Assembly: GCA_008711135.1 (NCBI GenBank) | Contig: VUAW01000025.1 | Location: 1-38,686, forward strand | DNA length: 38,686 bases | Reading direction: 5' to 3' | From: Rhodobacteraceae bacterium LNNU 3342 | GTDB lineage: Bacteria > Pseudomonadota > Alphaproteobacteria > Rhodobacterales > Rhodobacteraceae | Shown here: piece by piece, positions 16,608 to 23,636 of the stretch | Layout: each line of letters opens with the position of its first letter | Position numbering within the stretch: the first letter of the stretch is position 1 | Program-made: the position numbers and the translations under genes | The notes under the pieces: generated by a model | Databases searched by the model: none | What the model was told of the DNA's origin: nothing | What the model saw: the letters and a program-made list of their open reading frames with translations, nothing else

Positions 16608-16841
16608 ATGACGCAAGATCAGATTCCGGGCCCCGGCCTCGCCCCGCAAGATCTCAACCGCGCGGCGGAACTTGACCGGCAGCTGGCCGATCTTGCAGCG
16701 GAATTCGGCAAGGGGGACATCCCCCCGCACCTGCGCGTTCTTGCCGACCGCCTTCAGGCGCTGGTCGATGCGCGCGCGGCCCTCGCCGTTCGTGACAACG
16801 ACACAGCGGTTCAGCAACAGGATCAGGCCCCTCTGGCCTGA
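16608..16841 (+). CDS. NepR-like anti-sigma factor
   Basis: A 77-aa acidic helical protein divergent from the EcfG gene. The core LDRQLADLAAEFGKGDIPPH, continuing LRVLADRLQALV, lines up without gaps against the NepR pattern of a helix 'I-x-R-x-L', a linker with hydrophobic-Pro, and a second 'F/L-x-x-L-x-x-x-L' helix. NepR binds EcfG and is removed by phosphorylated PhyR. The ATG at 16608 has GGAAGG just upstream. In most alphaproteobacteria nepR is co-transcribed with ecfG; here it points the other way. No GGAAC site is seen in front of it. It is assigned by sequence pattern and context, and a chance helical protein cannot be fully excluded. Confidence 0.6.
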   Translation: MTQDQIPGPGLAPQDLNRAAELDRQLADLAAEFGKGDIPPHLRVLADRLQALVDARAALAVRDNDTAVQQQDQAPLA

Positions 16842-16851
16842 CCGGTCGCGC

Positions 16852-16938
16852 CTAGCTCAGCCCGAAAAAGCGCAGCGTCATCAGGGCGCAGCCGCCTGCT
16901 GCCGTGATCCACAGAATATCCCCATAGCCGGAACGCAT
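16852..16938 (-). CDS. 28-aa putative membrane microprotein
   Basis: A very small gene: MRSGYGDILWITAAGG is followed by CALMTLRFFGLS and a TAG stop, with one hydrophobic stretch of about 18 residues that could cross the membrane. GGAGGAGG lies 7 bases before the ATG, one of the strongest ribosome sites in the window. A GGAAC-N18-GTT promoter (16970-16995) lies 32 bases before it. It converges with the nepR-like gene. No family is recognised. The combination of promoter, leader length and ribosome site is the reason for calling it. Confidence 0.55.
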   Translation of the reverse strand: MRSGYGDILWITAAGGCALMTLRFFGLS

Positions 16939-16969
16939 CACAGGTCCTCCTCCAGGTCCCATGCCGCTC

Positions 16970-16995
16970 AACCCCCGGATGCCTCCGGTTGTTCC
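16970..16995 (-). promoter_or_regulatory. EcfG-type promoter of the 28-aa gene
   Basis: Minus strand GGAAC (16995-16991), 18 bases, GTT (16972-16970), 32 bases before the ATG at 16938. It is one base longer in spacing than most sites here, but within the range known for EcfG promoters. Confidence 0.5.
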
Positions 16996-17027
16996 CGCGC
17001 GGAAATACGCCCACTGGAGGAAATGCA

Positions 17028-17052
17028 GGAACATCAGCCGCCTCGAACAGTT
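17028..17052 (+). promoter_or_regulatory. EcfG-type promoter of the Mn-catalase gene
   Basis: GGAAC at 17028-17032, 17 bases, GTT at 17050-17052; 31 bases before the start at 17083. Confidence 0.65.
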
Positions 17053-17082
17053 GACCGCGTCCAACATTCGAGGAGAGCCAAG

Positions 17083-17910
17083 ATGTTCTATGTCGACCCG
17101 AACCTTCAGCACCCCGTCCGCGTCGAGACGCCCGACCCCGTGTTCGCGCGCGCCTTGCAGCAGGCCATCGGCGGGGTCGAAGGCGAGATTCGCGTCGCCA
17201 TGCAGTATTTCTTCCAGGCCTGCGGCGCCCGGGGGAACGATGCACGCTTTCGCCAGCTCCTGATGAACACTGCGGCCGAGGAACTGGGCCATATCGAGAT
17301 GCTGGCCACCGCCGTGGCGCTGAACCTTGAAGGCGCGCCGCTGCAACTGCAAGAGGAAGCCGCCGCCGATCCCGTGGGCGGCGCCGTCCTGCGCGGCATC
17401 AACATGAAGAACCTGCTGTCCTCGGGGCTGGCGGCCATGCCCATCGACAGCGACGGCGTGCCTTTCGACATGTCCCACATCTATGCCAGTGGCAACCTGG
17501 CTGCAGACATGACCGCGAACGTTACCGCGGAAGCGACCGGGCGGGTGCTGGCCGTGCGGCTTTACAACATGACCAACGATCCTGGGATGCGCGACATGCT
17601 GTCGTTCCTGATCGCGCGCGACTCGATGCACCAGAACCAATGGCTCGCAGCGCTTGAGGAACTGGGCGGCATCCAGAACGTCTTCCCGATCCCGAACAGC
17701 TTCCCGCAGGACCAGGAAAAGACCGAATTCTCCTACGCCTTCCTTGGCTTCCAGCGCGACGGTTCGGAACCCGTCCAAGGCCGCTGGTCCGAGGGTACGT
17801 CGATCGACGGCAAGGGCACCTTCACCGCCCGCCCGATGGAACCCTTGGGCGAAGAGCCGAACCTCGGCCCCGCACGCCCCGGCAGCGGCGCCCAGTCCGA
17901 ACAGATGTAG
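17083..17910 (+). CDS. Manganese (non-heme) catalase
   Basis: 275 aa, the usual length for the family. It disproportionates H2O2 at a di-manganese centre in a four-helix bundle. The metal ligands can be read off: Glu in GEIRVAMQYFFQ, Glu and His in TAAEELGHIEML, Glu in TAEATGRVL and His in ARDSMHQNQW. The Pro- and Gly-rich C-terminal tail is typical of the family and wraps neighbouring subunits. The start at 17083 has GAGGAG upstream. The next gene follows after 9 bases, so they share a transcript. An EcfG-type promoter sits 31 bases before the start, in keeping with the known control of such catalases by the general stress response. Confidence 0.92.
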   Translation: MFYVDPNLQHPVRVETPDPVFARALQQAIGGVEGEIRVAMQYFFQACGARGNDARFRQLLMNTAAEELGHIEMLATAVALNLEGAPLQLQEEAAADPVGGAVLRGINMKNLLSSGLAAMPIDSDGVPFDMSHIYASGNLAADMTANVTAEATGRVLAVRLYNMTNDPGMRDMLSFLIARDSMHQNQWLAALEELGGIQNVFPIPNSFPQDQEKTEFSYAFLGFQRDGSEPVQGRWSEGTSIDGKGTFTARPMEPLGEEPNLGPARPGSGAQSEQM

Positions 17911-17919
17911 GAGGACCGG

Positions 17920-18303
17920 ATGGACCGTCGCAGCTTCATCGCCGGCGGGGCGGTTCTTGCCCCCGTCGTCGCCAGCCCACTTGCGGCGGCCCCCATCCGG
18001 GGTGCGCTGCGGGTGCTGGAGACCCGCATCGCCAACCGCGACCAGTTCCCTGCCCCGCTTCCAGCGCCCGGAACCCGTGTTGCGCTGGTGCGAGCCCATG
18101 ATCGCGCCTACGATCCCGGCAGCATCGCGGTTCACGCCCTGGACGGCGCCCGGCTTGGCTACCTGCCACCGGCGCAGGTGGGCGTGCTGGCCGCGATGAT
18201 GGATGCAGGCTTTGCCGCCTTCGGCATCCTGACCGACCGCGGGGTCGAGGTTCGTCTGGAACAGGACACCGGCCAGGCGCGTTGGCCGGATGATGTTGCT
18301 TGA
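17920..18303 (+). CDS. Tat-exported HIRAN-domain protein
   Basis: 127 aa. The N-terminus DRRSFIAGGAVLAPVVAS has the twin Arg, a hydrophobic core and a small-residue cleavage area near residue 24, so it should leave the cytoplasm folded. Residues 50-110 read LVRAHDRAYDPGSIAVHALD, then GARLGYLPPAQVGVLAAMMD, the pattern of a HIRAN domain (Asp-Pro-x-Ala/Ser-Ile followed by Gly-Tyr-Leu-Pro). HIRAN domains are best known in DNA-repair helicases, where they bind 3' DNA ends. AGGAGG overlaps the catalase stop. The gene overlaps ndh by 14 bases. A periplasmic role is implied; its ligand is unknown. Confidence 0.75.
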   Translation: MDRRSFIAGGAVLAPVVASPLAAAPIRGALRVLETRIANRDQFPAPLPAPGTRVALVRAHDRAYDPGSIAVHALDGARLGYLPPAQVGVLAAMMDAGFAAFGILTDRGVEVRLEQDTGQARWPDDVA

Positions 18304-19609
18304 TCCCACGCCAGAAACCGCACTGACCCCCCGGGCCCATGTCGTCATCATTGGCGGCGGGTTCGGGGGGCTTGCCTGCGCCCAGGCCCTTGGCGGGTCC
18401 GACATCGACGTGATCCTGATCGACCGGCGCAACCACAACCTTTTCCAACCACTGCTTTATCAGGTTGCGACGGCGGCCCTCTCGCCCGCCGACATTTCCG
18501 AACCGATCCGCCGCACCCTTGGCCGCTACCGCAACATCCGCGTCATGCTGGCCGAGGTGACAGGCGTGGATACCGGCGCGCGGGCCGTCGTGCTGGAAGG
18601 TGGGCGGCGGGTGGAATACGAACAGCTCGTCATCGCGACGGGGTCGGAATACAACTACTTCGGCAATGACGACTGGCGCGCCCACGCGCCAGGGCTCAAG
18701 AGCATCCACGAGGCGCGGCTGATCCGCCAGCGGCTGCTGATCGCCTTTGAAAAGGCCGAACTGTCTACCGACCGGCTGGAACAACGGGCCCTGCTGACAA
18801 CCGTGATCATCGGCGGTGGCCCCACAGGCGTCGAAATGGCCGGCGCGGTGAACGAGCTTGGCCGCTACATGATCGAGCGCGACTTCCGCACCCTGCGGCG
18901 TGAAGATTTTCGCGTTGTCCTTGCTGAAGGAGGGCCACGCCTGCTGGGCGGCTTTCCGGAAAACCTGTCCGACTATGCCGCCCGCTACCTCACCGACGCG
19001 GGGGTAGAGCTCCGGCTGGGCGAGATGGTGAAACACATCGCCAGCGACCATGTCATCATTGGCGACGAACGCATCGACACTGGCTGCGTGATCTGGGGCG
19101 CAGGGGTCAAGGCCTCGCCCGTCGCGCAATGGCTGGGGGTTGAACCCGGATCGGGCAACCGTGTCCCCGTGAACCCGGATCTGTCCGTACCCGGCCTGCC
19201 CGGGGTGCATGTTATCGGCGATGCCGCCCTTCTGAACGATGAGGACGGCAATCCCCTTCCCGGCCTTGCGCAGGTCGCCAAGCAGCAGGGCACTTACCTG
19301 GGCCGCGCGCTGCGGCGCAAGCTGGAACACAATGAAAGCCCCGGCCCCTTCCAGTTCCACAACCGTGGCAACACAGCCGTCATCGGCCGCAACGCCGCCG
19401 TCTTCGATTTCGGCCGCTGGCAGATGAAGGGCCGGCTGGCCTGGCTTTTGTGGGCGATCGTGCATGTGTGGCTGCTGATCAACTTTGAAAAGCGGCTGCT
19501 GGTCACACTGCAATGGATTTCGCGCTACATCACGCGGCAGCGGGGCGCGCGCGTCATCGACGAGGGCGCTCCGGGCCTGCCCCCCACCACCTCGAGGAGC
19601 GAAACATGA
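18290..19609 (+). CDS. ndh: Type II NADH dehydrogenase (NDH-2)
   Basis: 439 aa FAD enzyme on the inner face of the membrane that passes electrons from NADH to ubiquinone without pumping protons. It shows the FAD site VVIIGGGFGGLACAQ, the second Rossmann site TVIIGGGPTGVEMAGAVNEL, the FAD-binding GVHVIGDAA, AQVAKQQGTYLG and a C-terminal amphipathic/hydrophobic part, LAWLLWAIVHVWLLINF, that should anchor it. ATGs at 18290 and 18293 are equally possible. It overlaps the HIRAN gene upstream and, by ATGA, the small gene downstream. Together with CioAB it would form a short NADH-to-oxygen chain bypassing complexes I, III and IV. Confidence 0.9.
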   Translation: MMLLDPTPETALTPRAHVVIIGGGFGGLACAQALGGSDIDVILIDRRNHNLFQPLLYQVATAALSPADISEPIRRTLGRYRNIRVMLAEVTGVDTGARAVVLEGGRRVEYEQLVIATGSEYNYFGNDDWRAHAPGLKSIHEARLIRQRLLIAFEKAELSTDRLEQRALLTTVIIGGGPTGVEMAGAVNELGRYMIERDFRTLRREDFRVVLAEGGPRLLGGFPENLSDYAARYLTDAGVELRLGEMVKHIASDHVIIGDERIDTGCVIWGAGVKASPVAQWLGVEPGSGNRVPVNPDLSVPGLPGVHVIGDAALLNDEDGNPLPGLAQVAKQQGTYLGRALRRKLEHNESPGPFQFHNRGNTAVIGRNAAVFDFGRWQMKGRLAWLLWAIVHVWLLINFEKRLLVTLQWISRYITRQRGARVIDEGAPGLPPTTSRSET

Positions 19610-19890
19610 ATACCGCAAACCCGCAGCTTGAAGGCCTCTACCTCGCGCTCGGCTCGTTGCTGGACCTGCTGGTGCAGAAGGGCGTCGTCAGCCGCGACGA
19701 ACTGCGCCAAACCTTGACCAACACCGAGGAAATTGCTCTGAGTGGCGGCGCCCTTGCCACCGACACCGACTCCCACCGCAAGGCAATGGCGTTCCCGGTG
19801 CGCTTCCTGCTGGCCTCGCTCGATGCGCAGGAAGCGGGCGAAGAGGCGAACTTCCGCGAACTGGCGCGGCGCGTGGGGCTGAACAACTAA
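19606..19890 (+). CDS. 94-aa helical protein, unknown
   Basis: Its ATG overlaps the ndh stop (ATGA) and GAGGAG lies upstream. The sequence is mostly helical: LEGLYLALGSLLDLLVQKGV, then DELRQTLTNTEEIAL, a Gly/Ala loop, and FPVRFLLASLDAQEAGEEAN. No signal peptide or clear membrane span is present. I recognise no family. Coupling to ndh suggests a partner or regulator of NDH-2 or of the same stress transcript. Confidence 0.75.
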   Translation: MNTANPQLEGLYLALGSLLDLLVQKGVVSRDELRQTLTNTEEIALSGGALATDTDSHRKAMAFPVRFLLASLDAQEAGEEANFRELARRVGLNN

Positions 19891-19897
19891 ATCGCCG

Positions 19898-19922
19898 GGA
19901 ACATCGACCCGTTCCGGTTGTT
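19898..19922 (+). promoter_or_regulatory. EcfG-type promoter of the SDR gene at 19958
   Basis: GGAAC at 19898-19902, 17 bases, GTT at 19920-19922; 36 bases before the start. It begins 8 bases after the stop of the preceding gene. Confidence 0.6.
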
Positions 19923-19957
19923 TTGTGGTGAAGCTTCCAGACCAGGAGGAAAGCACA

Positions 19958-20833
19958 ATGAGCGACAACCAGAAGGTTGCCGACCAGCCAGAGCCCCCGT
20001 TCGATGAACAGAAGCAGCCGATGCCTGGGGTGACGGGCCGTATGGACCCGCTGCCGGACCATGGTGAAGACAGCTATGTAGGCTCCGGCAAGCTCAAGGG
20101 GATGAAGGCCGTCATCACCGGCGGCGACAGCGGCATCGGCCGCGCGGTAGCAATTGCCTATGCCCGCGAAGGGGCGGATATCCTTATCTCGTATCTTGAA
20201 GAGGATGAAGACGCCCAGGAAACCGCCCGCTGGGTCGAGGAAGCCGGCCAGCGTGCCATCCTGATGCCCGGCGACATTCAGGACGCCGCTCACTGCCGCG
20301 CGATCATCGAACGCGCCGTGTCGGAACTCGGCGGGATCGACATCCTGGTGAACAACGCCGCCCACCAGGCCAGCGTCGACGACATCACCGAGATCTCGGA
20401 TGAGGAATGGGACATCACCTTCCGCACCAACATCCACGCGATGTTCTACCTGACAAAGGCGGCGGTGCCCCACATGAAGCCGGGCTCGTCGATCATCAAC
20501 ACCTCGTCCATCAACGCCGACAAGCCGAACCCGGGCCTTCTGGCCTATGCGACCACCAAGGGCGCGATCCAGAACTTCACCGCAGGCCTTGCGCAGATGC
20601 TGGCGGAAAAAGGCATCCGCGCGAATTCCGTGGCCCCCGGTCCAATCTGGACCCCGCTGATCCCCGCTACCCTCCCCCCTGAGTCAGTGGCGAACTTTGG
20701 CAAGCAGGTGCCGTTTCAGCGTCCCGGCCAGCCGGCTGAACTTGCCACGACCTACGTGATGCTTGCCGATCCGCTTTCAAGCTACACCTCCGGCACGATG
20801 GTGGCGGTGACCGGCGGCCAACCGATCATCTGA
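19958..20833 (+). CDS. Classical SDR oxidoreductase of the YghA/YhdF stress type
   Basis: 291 aa. An N-terminal extension of about 45 residues (PFDEQKQPMPG) precedes the Rossmann core with TGGDSGIGRAVAIAYAREGA, VNNAAHQ, the active-site Ser in INTSSINA and YATTKGAI (Tyr-x-x-x-Lys). The extension and 'SYLEEDEDAQET' match the YghA/GsiB-linked group of SDRs that are often part of the general stress regulon. The start at 19958 has AGGAGGAAAG upstream. It likely reduces aldehydes or ketones with NAD(P)H. A symmetrical stem-loop follows. Confidence 0.88.
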   Translation: MSDNQKVADQPEPPFDEQKQPMPGVTGRMDPLPDHGEDSYVGSGKLKGMKAVITGGDSGIGRAVAIAYAREGADILISYLEEDEDAQETARWVEEAGQRAILMPGDIQDAAHCRAIIERAVSELGGIDILVNNAAHQASVDDITEISDEEWDITFRTNIHAMFYLTKAAVPHMKPGSSIINTSSINADKPNPGLLAYATTKGAIQNFTAGLAQMLAEKGIRANSVAPGPIWTPLIPATLPPESVANFGKQVPFQRPGQPAELATTYVMLADPLSSYTSGTMVAVTGGQPII

Positions 20834-20873
20834 CACCGGACCCGCCCGCGCGGCTGCCTCCCCCGCGCGGGTA

Positions 20874-20908
20874 CTGCGGCCCCGTCCAGCAACAGGACGG
20901 GGCCGCAG
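20874..20908. terminator. 14-bp stem-loop between convergent genes
   Basis: CTGCGGCCCCGTCC and GGACGGGGCCGCAG pair perfectly around a 7-base loop. It sits between the SDR stop (20833) and the stop of the minus-strand gene (20914), so it can end transcripts from both sides. There is no clear T-run on either side. Confidence 0.6.
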
Positions 20909-20913
20909 CCCGT

Positions 20914-21381
20914 TCAGCGGTACGGTTGCCGCGCCGGTCGAACCAGCAGCGCCCCCAGCGCGAGGCCCGCGGCAAGACCCACGAACCCGGCGGCGACACC
21001 CCGGTTCGATACCGCATGTTCCCATCCGGGCGTCGCCCGCCGGGGCACCAGCCCATAATCCACAACCGCGGCAACAGCGCCGGTAACCGCTGCCTTGGCG
21101 ATGATCTCGCCGGTTCCGGGACGAGGGGACCGACCGATCCAGGCGCCAAAGATCGCGCCCCAGAACATCGCCGAGGCCTGATGAGTCGCCGCGCCCACCG
21201 CAGTATGCGGCCCGTCCATCTTCGGCACGCTTCCCGCCCGCGCCCCCCAAAGCCAGTGGCTCGTCCCGTTCAATGGCTGCCACGGCACCTTGCCTTCGCG
21301 CTGCGCCACCGCCATCACCGCAGCCGCCGACCCCACCCCCGCAAGCGTGCCAGAGGACAGGGCATAACCAAGCCTGTGCAT
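20914..21381 (-). CDS. Predicted membrane protein, unknown family
   Basis: 155 aa with about four hydrophobic stretches: near the N-terminus (GYALSSGTLAGVGSAAAVMA), around QASAMFWGAIFGAWIG, AAVTGAVAAVVDYGLV and AAGFVGLAAGLALGALLV. A hydrophilic segment QREGKVPWQPLNGTSHW separates the first and second. The start at 21381 has AAAGGAG 7 bases upstream. GGAAC-N18-GTT lies 31 bases before it, divergent from the promoter of the DUF892 gene. I do not recognise the family; it is probably a small stress-induced inner-membrane protein. Confidence 0.75.
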   Translation of the reverse strand: MHRLGYALSSGTLAGVGSAAAVMAVAQREGKVPWQPLNGTSHWLWGARAGSVPKMDGPHTAVGAATHQASAMFWGAIFGAWIGRSPRPGTGEIIAKAAVTGAVAAVVDYGLVPRRATPGWEHAVSNRGVAAGFVGLAAGLALGALLVRPARQPYR

Positions 21382-21411
21382 CTTCGTCTCCTTTACCGGT
21401 GTCACCGGGAC

Positions 21412-21437
21412 AACCGTTGGCCCGCCCGGCCTGTTCC
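21412..21437 (-). promoter_or_regulatory. EcfG-type promoter of the membrane-protein gene
   Basis: Minus strand GGAAC (21437-21433), 18 bases, GTT (21414-21412), 31 bases before the ATG at 21381. Confidence 0.5.
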
Positions 21438-21470
21438 CGCGCATCGGGTCGGGGTGCCGCCGCCGCCGCT

Positions 21471-21495
21471 GGAACAATCCCTTCCGGTTCGGGTT
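21471..21495 (+). promoter_or_regulatory. EcfG-type promoter of the DUF892 gene
   Basis: GGAAC at 21471-21475, 17 bases, GTT at 21493-21495; 42 bases before the ATG at 21537. It is the second half of a divergent pair with 21412-21437. Confidence 0.6.
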
Positions 21496-21536
21496 CACCC
21501 CGCACAACCCACCATGCCGAGACGGGAGCACATTCA

Positions 21537-22034
21537 ATGAAACAGAAGACGCTCGAATCGCTTTTCCACGACGGGCTTCGCGACATCTATTATGCGGAGC
21601 GCAAGATCCTGAAGGCGCTCACCCAGCTTGGCCGCGGCGCCGAGTCGGAAGAGGCAAAGTCTGCCTTCCAGACCCACAAGGAGGAAACCGAAGGCCAGAT
21701 CGCGCGCCTCGAACAGATCTTCGAGATGATGGACAAGCGTCCGCGCGGCAAGACTTGCCCCGCCATCGACGGCATCATCGAGGAAGGAGAAGAGATCCTC
21801 GAGGAGTTCAAGGGCGGTCCCGCGCTGGATGCCGGCCTGATCGCCGCCGCCCAGGCGGTGGAGCATTACGAGATTGCCCGCTACGGCACGCTCAAACGCT
21901 GGGCCACGGTGCTGGGCATGAACGACGCGGCCCAGCTTCTGGATGAAACGCTCAAGGAAGAATACGCGACCGACGAAAAGCTTACCAAGCTTGCCGACGA
22001 CGACGCGAACCGCCACGCGGTCGCTGCGGAATGA
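21537..22034 (+). CDS. DUF892 (YciE/YciF-type) ferritin-like protein
   Basis: 165 aa, all helical, with the family opening SLFHDGLRDIYYAERKILKA, then THKEETEGQIARLEQIFE and AAAQAVEHYEIARYGTLKRW. The Glu and His residues in these helices (YAERK, HKEET, EHYEIARYG) are placed for a di-metal site in a four-helix bundle. The family is strongly linked to general stress responses, but its reaction is not established. The ATG at 21537 has GGGAG upstream; the frame is open further upstream without support. A stem-loop follows the stop. Confidence 0.9.
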   Translation: MKQKTLESLFHDGLRDIYYAERKILKALTQLGRGAESEEAKSAFQTHKEETEGQIARLEQIFEMMDKRPRGKTCPAIDGIIEEGEEILEEFKGGPALDAGLIAAAQAVEHYEIARYGTLKRWATVLGMNDAAQLLDETLKEEYATDEKLTKLADDDANRHAVAAE

Positions 22035-22042
22035 TCACGCCC

Positions 22043-22065
22043 CGGGCCGCCCCTGCGGCGGCCCG
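22043..22065 (+). terminator. Stem-loop after the DUF892 gene
   Basis: CGGGCCGCC and GGCGGCCCG pair perfectly (9 bp) around a 5-base loop, 8 bases after the stop. No T-run follows. It may allow partial read-through to otsA, which has no EcfG-type site of its own. Confidence 0.5.
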
Positions 22066-22199
22066 CTGGCATCCCGGTGCCTTTCCTGTTAGTCAGGGCG
22101 CGACCGGCCGCAGGCCATCCCGCCGTCACGAAAGACGAGAGAGCACGTGCACCAAAAGCAGGTTTTCCCCGTGAATTTTCAAGATGCCAGGTGCCACGC

Positions 22200-23636
22200 A
22201 TGGGGCGCCTGATCGTCGTTTCCAACCGGGTTCCCCTTCCCGACCGGAACGGCAACCCGCCCGCCGGCGGCCTTGCCGTCGCCGTCCATGCCGCGCTTCA
22301 GGAAAACGGCGGCATCTGGCTTGGCTGGTCCGGCGAAACGGTTGAAACAGAACCCGGCCCGCCCACCATCCGCCAGGAAGGACCGATCTCCTACGTCCTC
22401 ACCGACCTGACCAAGACGGACGTGGATGAATACTACAACGGCTTCGCCAACCGCGTGCTCTGGCCGATCTTCCACATGCGGCTCGACCTTGCGGAATATG
22501 CGCGGCGTGAAATGGCCAGCTACTTCCGCGTCAACCGCCTGTTCGCGGACCGGCTGGTGCCGCTCCTGAAGCCCGACGACGTGATCTGGGTGCATGACTA
22601 CCACCTGATCCCGCTTGCCGACGAACTGCGCAAGCGCGGCGTTCAGAACCGCATTGGCTTCTTCCTGCACATCCCATGGCCGCCCGCGGACATCCTGTTC
22701 GCGATGCCGATCTATGACACGATCCTGCGTTCTCTCGCGGCCTACAACCTGCTGGGCTTCCAGACCGACTATGACGTGGAAAACTTCATCGGTTGCCTTC
22801 AGCGCGAAGGGGCCGGCGACGTGGTGCGCAACGCGCAGGGCGGCAGCATCTCCGTCGGCAACACGACCGGCGCGGGCAGCTATATCCGCGCCTATGATCA
22901 GGAATTCGCCGCTGCAGCCTTCCCCATCGGGATCGAGACAGCCGAATTCGCCCGCCTCTCTGCCCGGGTTTCCACCCGCGCCTCGATCCAGGACATGCGC
23001 CGCAGCCTCGAAGGACGGGCGCTGATCATCGGCGTGGACCGGCTCGATTATTCCAAGGGGATCGCCCAGCGGATCGACGCCTATGAACGGTTTCTGGAGA
23101 ACAACCCGGACGACCGGGGCAAGGTGACCATGCTTCAGGTCGCGCCCATGTCGCGGTCCGACGTGCCGGAATACAAGGCCATGCAGGATGCGATCGCCAC
23201 GCAATGTGGCCAGGTCAATGGCCGCCACGGCACCATCGATTGGGTGCCTATCCGCTATGTAAACCGCTCGCTGCGCCGCGCGGTGCTGGCCGGCCTTTAC
23301 CGTGAGGCGGACGTGGGCCTTGTCACCCCGCTGCGCGACGGCATGAACCTGGTGGCGAAAGAATTCGTCGCCGCCCAGGATCCAGAGGATCCGGGCGTGC
23401 TCGTGCTGTCACGTTTCGCCGGCGCGGCGCGGGAACTGGCTGGGGGCGCGATCTTCTGCAACCCCTATGACACTGAACAAACGGCCGCGGCCATCGGGCA
23501 GGCCCTGTCGATGTCGCTGGTCGAACGCAAGGTGCGCTGGGAACGGATGATGACGCGGCTTCTAGAATATGACGTCACGCACTGGTGCCGGGACTACCTG
23601 CAAGCCCTGAACGCACCGGCGTCGAACTTGTCCTGA
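22200..23636 (+). CDS. otsA: Trehalose-6-phosphate synthase (GT20)
   Basis: 478 aa. It joins UDP-glucose and glucose-6-phosphate into trehalose-6-phosphate. The GT20 landmarks are present in order: VVSNRVPLP near the N-terminus, [40 protein letters not shown], and [20 protein letters not shown] with donor-site residues. The start at 22200 is supported by the family N-terminus; the ribosome site is weak (AGGTG). No otsB phosphatase gene is in the window. It competes with ugd for UDP-glucose. Its 3' end overlaps the convergent ctaG gene by 62 bases. Confidence 0.93.
   Translation: MGRLIVVSNRVPLPDRNGNPPAGGLAVAVHAALQENGGIWLGWSGETVETEPGPPTIRQEGPISYVLTDLTKTDVDEYYNGFANRVLWPIFHMRLDLAEYARREMASYFRVNRLFADRLVPLLKPDDVIWVHDYHLIPLADELRKRGVQNRIGFFLHIPWPPADILFAMPIYDTILRSLAAYNLLGFQTDYDVENFIGCLQREGAGDVVRNAQGGSISVGNTTGAGSYIRAYDQEFAAAAFPIGIETAEFARLSARVSTRASIQDMRRSLEGRALIIGVDRLDYSKGIAQRIDAYERFLENNPDDRGKVTMLQVAPMSRSDVPEYKAMQDAIATQCGQVNGRHGTIDWVPIRYVNRSLRRAVLAGLYREADVGLVTPLRDGMNLVAKEFVAAQDPEDPGVLVLSRFAGAARELAGGAIFCNPYDTEQTAAAIGQALSMSLVERKVRWERMMTRLLEYDVTHWCRDYLQALNAPASNLS

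Noticed and set aside
18258-18283. GGAAC-N17-CGTT just before the ndh start, inside the HIRAN gene
   Set aside because: The GTT ends only 6 bases before the ATG, so the transcript would be nearly leaderless, unlike the 25-51 base distance at all the other sites. The match is within coding sequence and may be chance.
16852-18438. 528-aa minus-strand open frame across the Mn-catalase and HIRAN genes
   Set aside because: A GC-rich antisense shadow of two well-recognised genes. Only its last 28 codons have a ribosome site and promoter, and those are called separately.
17936-19618. 560-aa minus-strand open frame across ndh
   Set aside because: Antisense shadow of ndh with no recognisable motif and a composition rich in Arg, His, Gln and Pro.
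22035-22199. Search for an EcfG-type promoter before otsA
   Set aside because: No GGAAC with GTT at the right distance was found; otsA may be read through the hairpin after the DUF892 gene or have another promoter.
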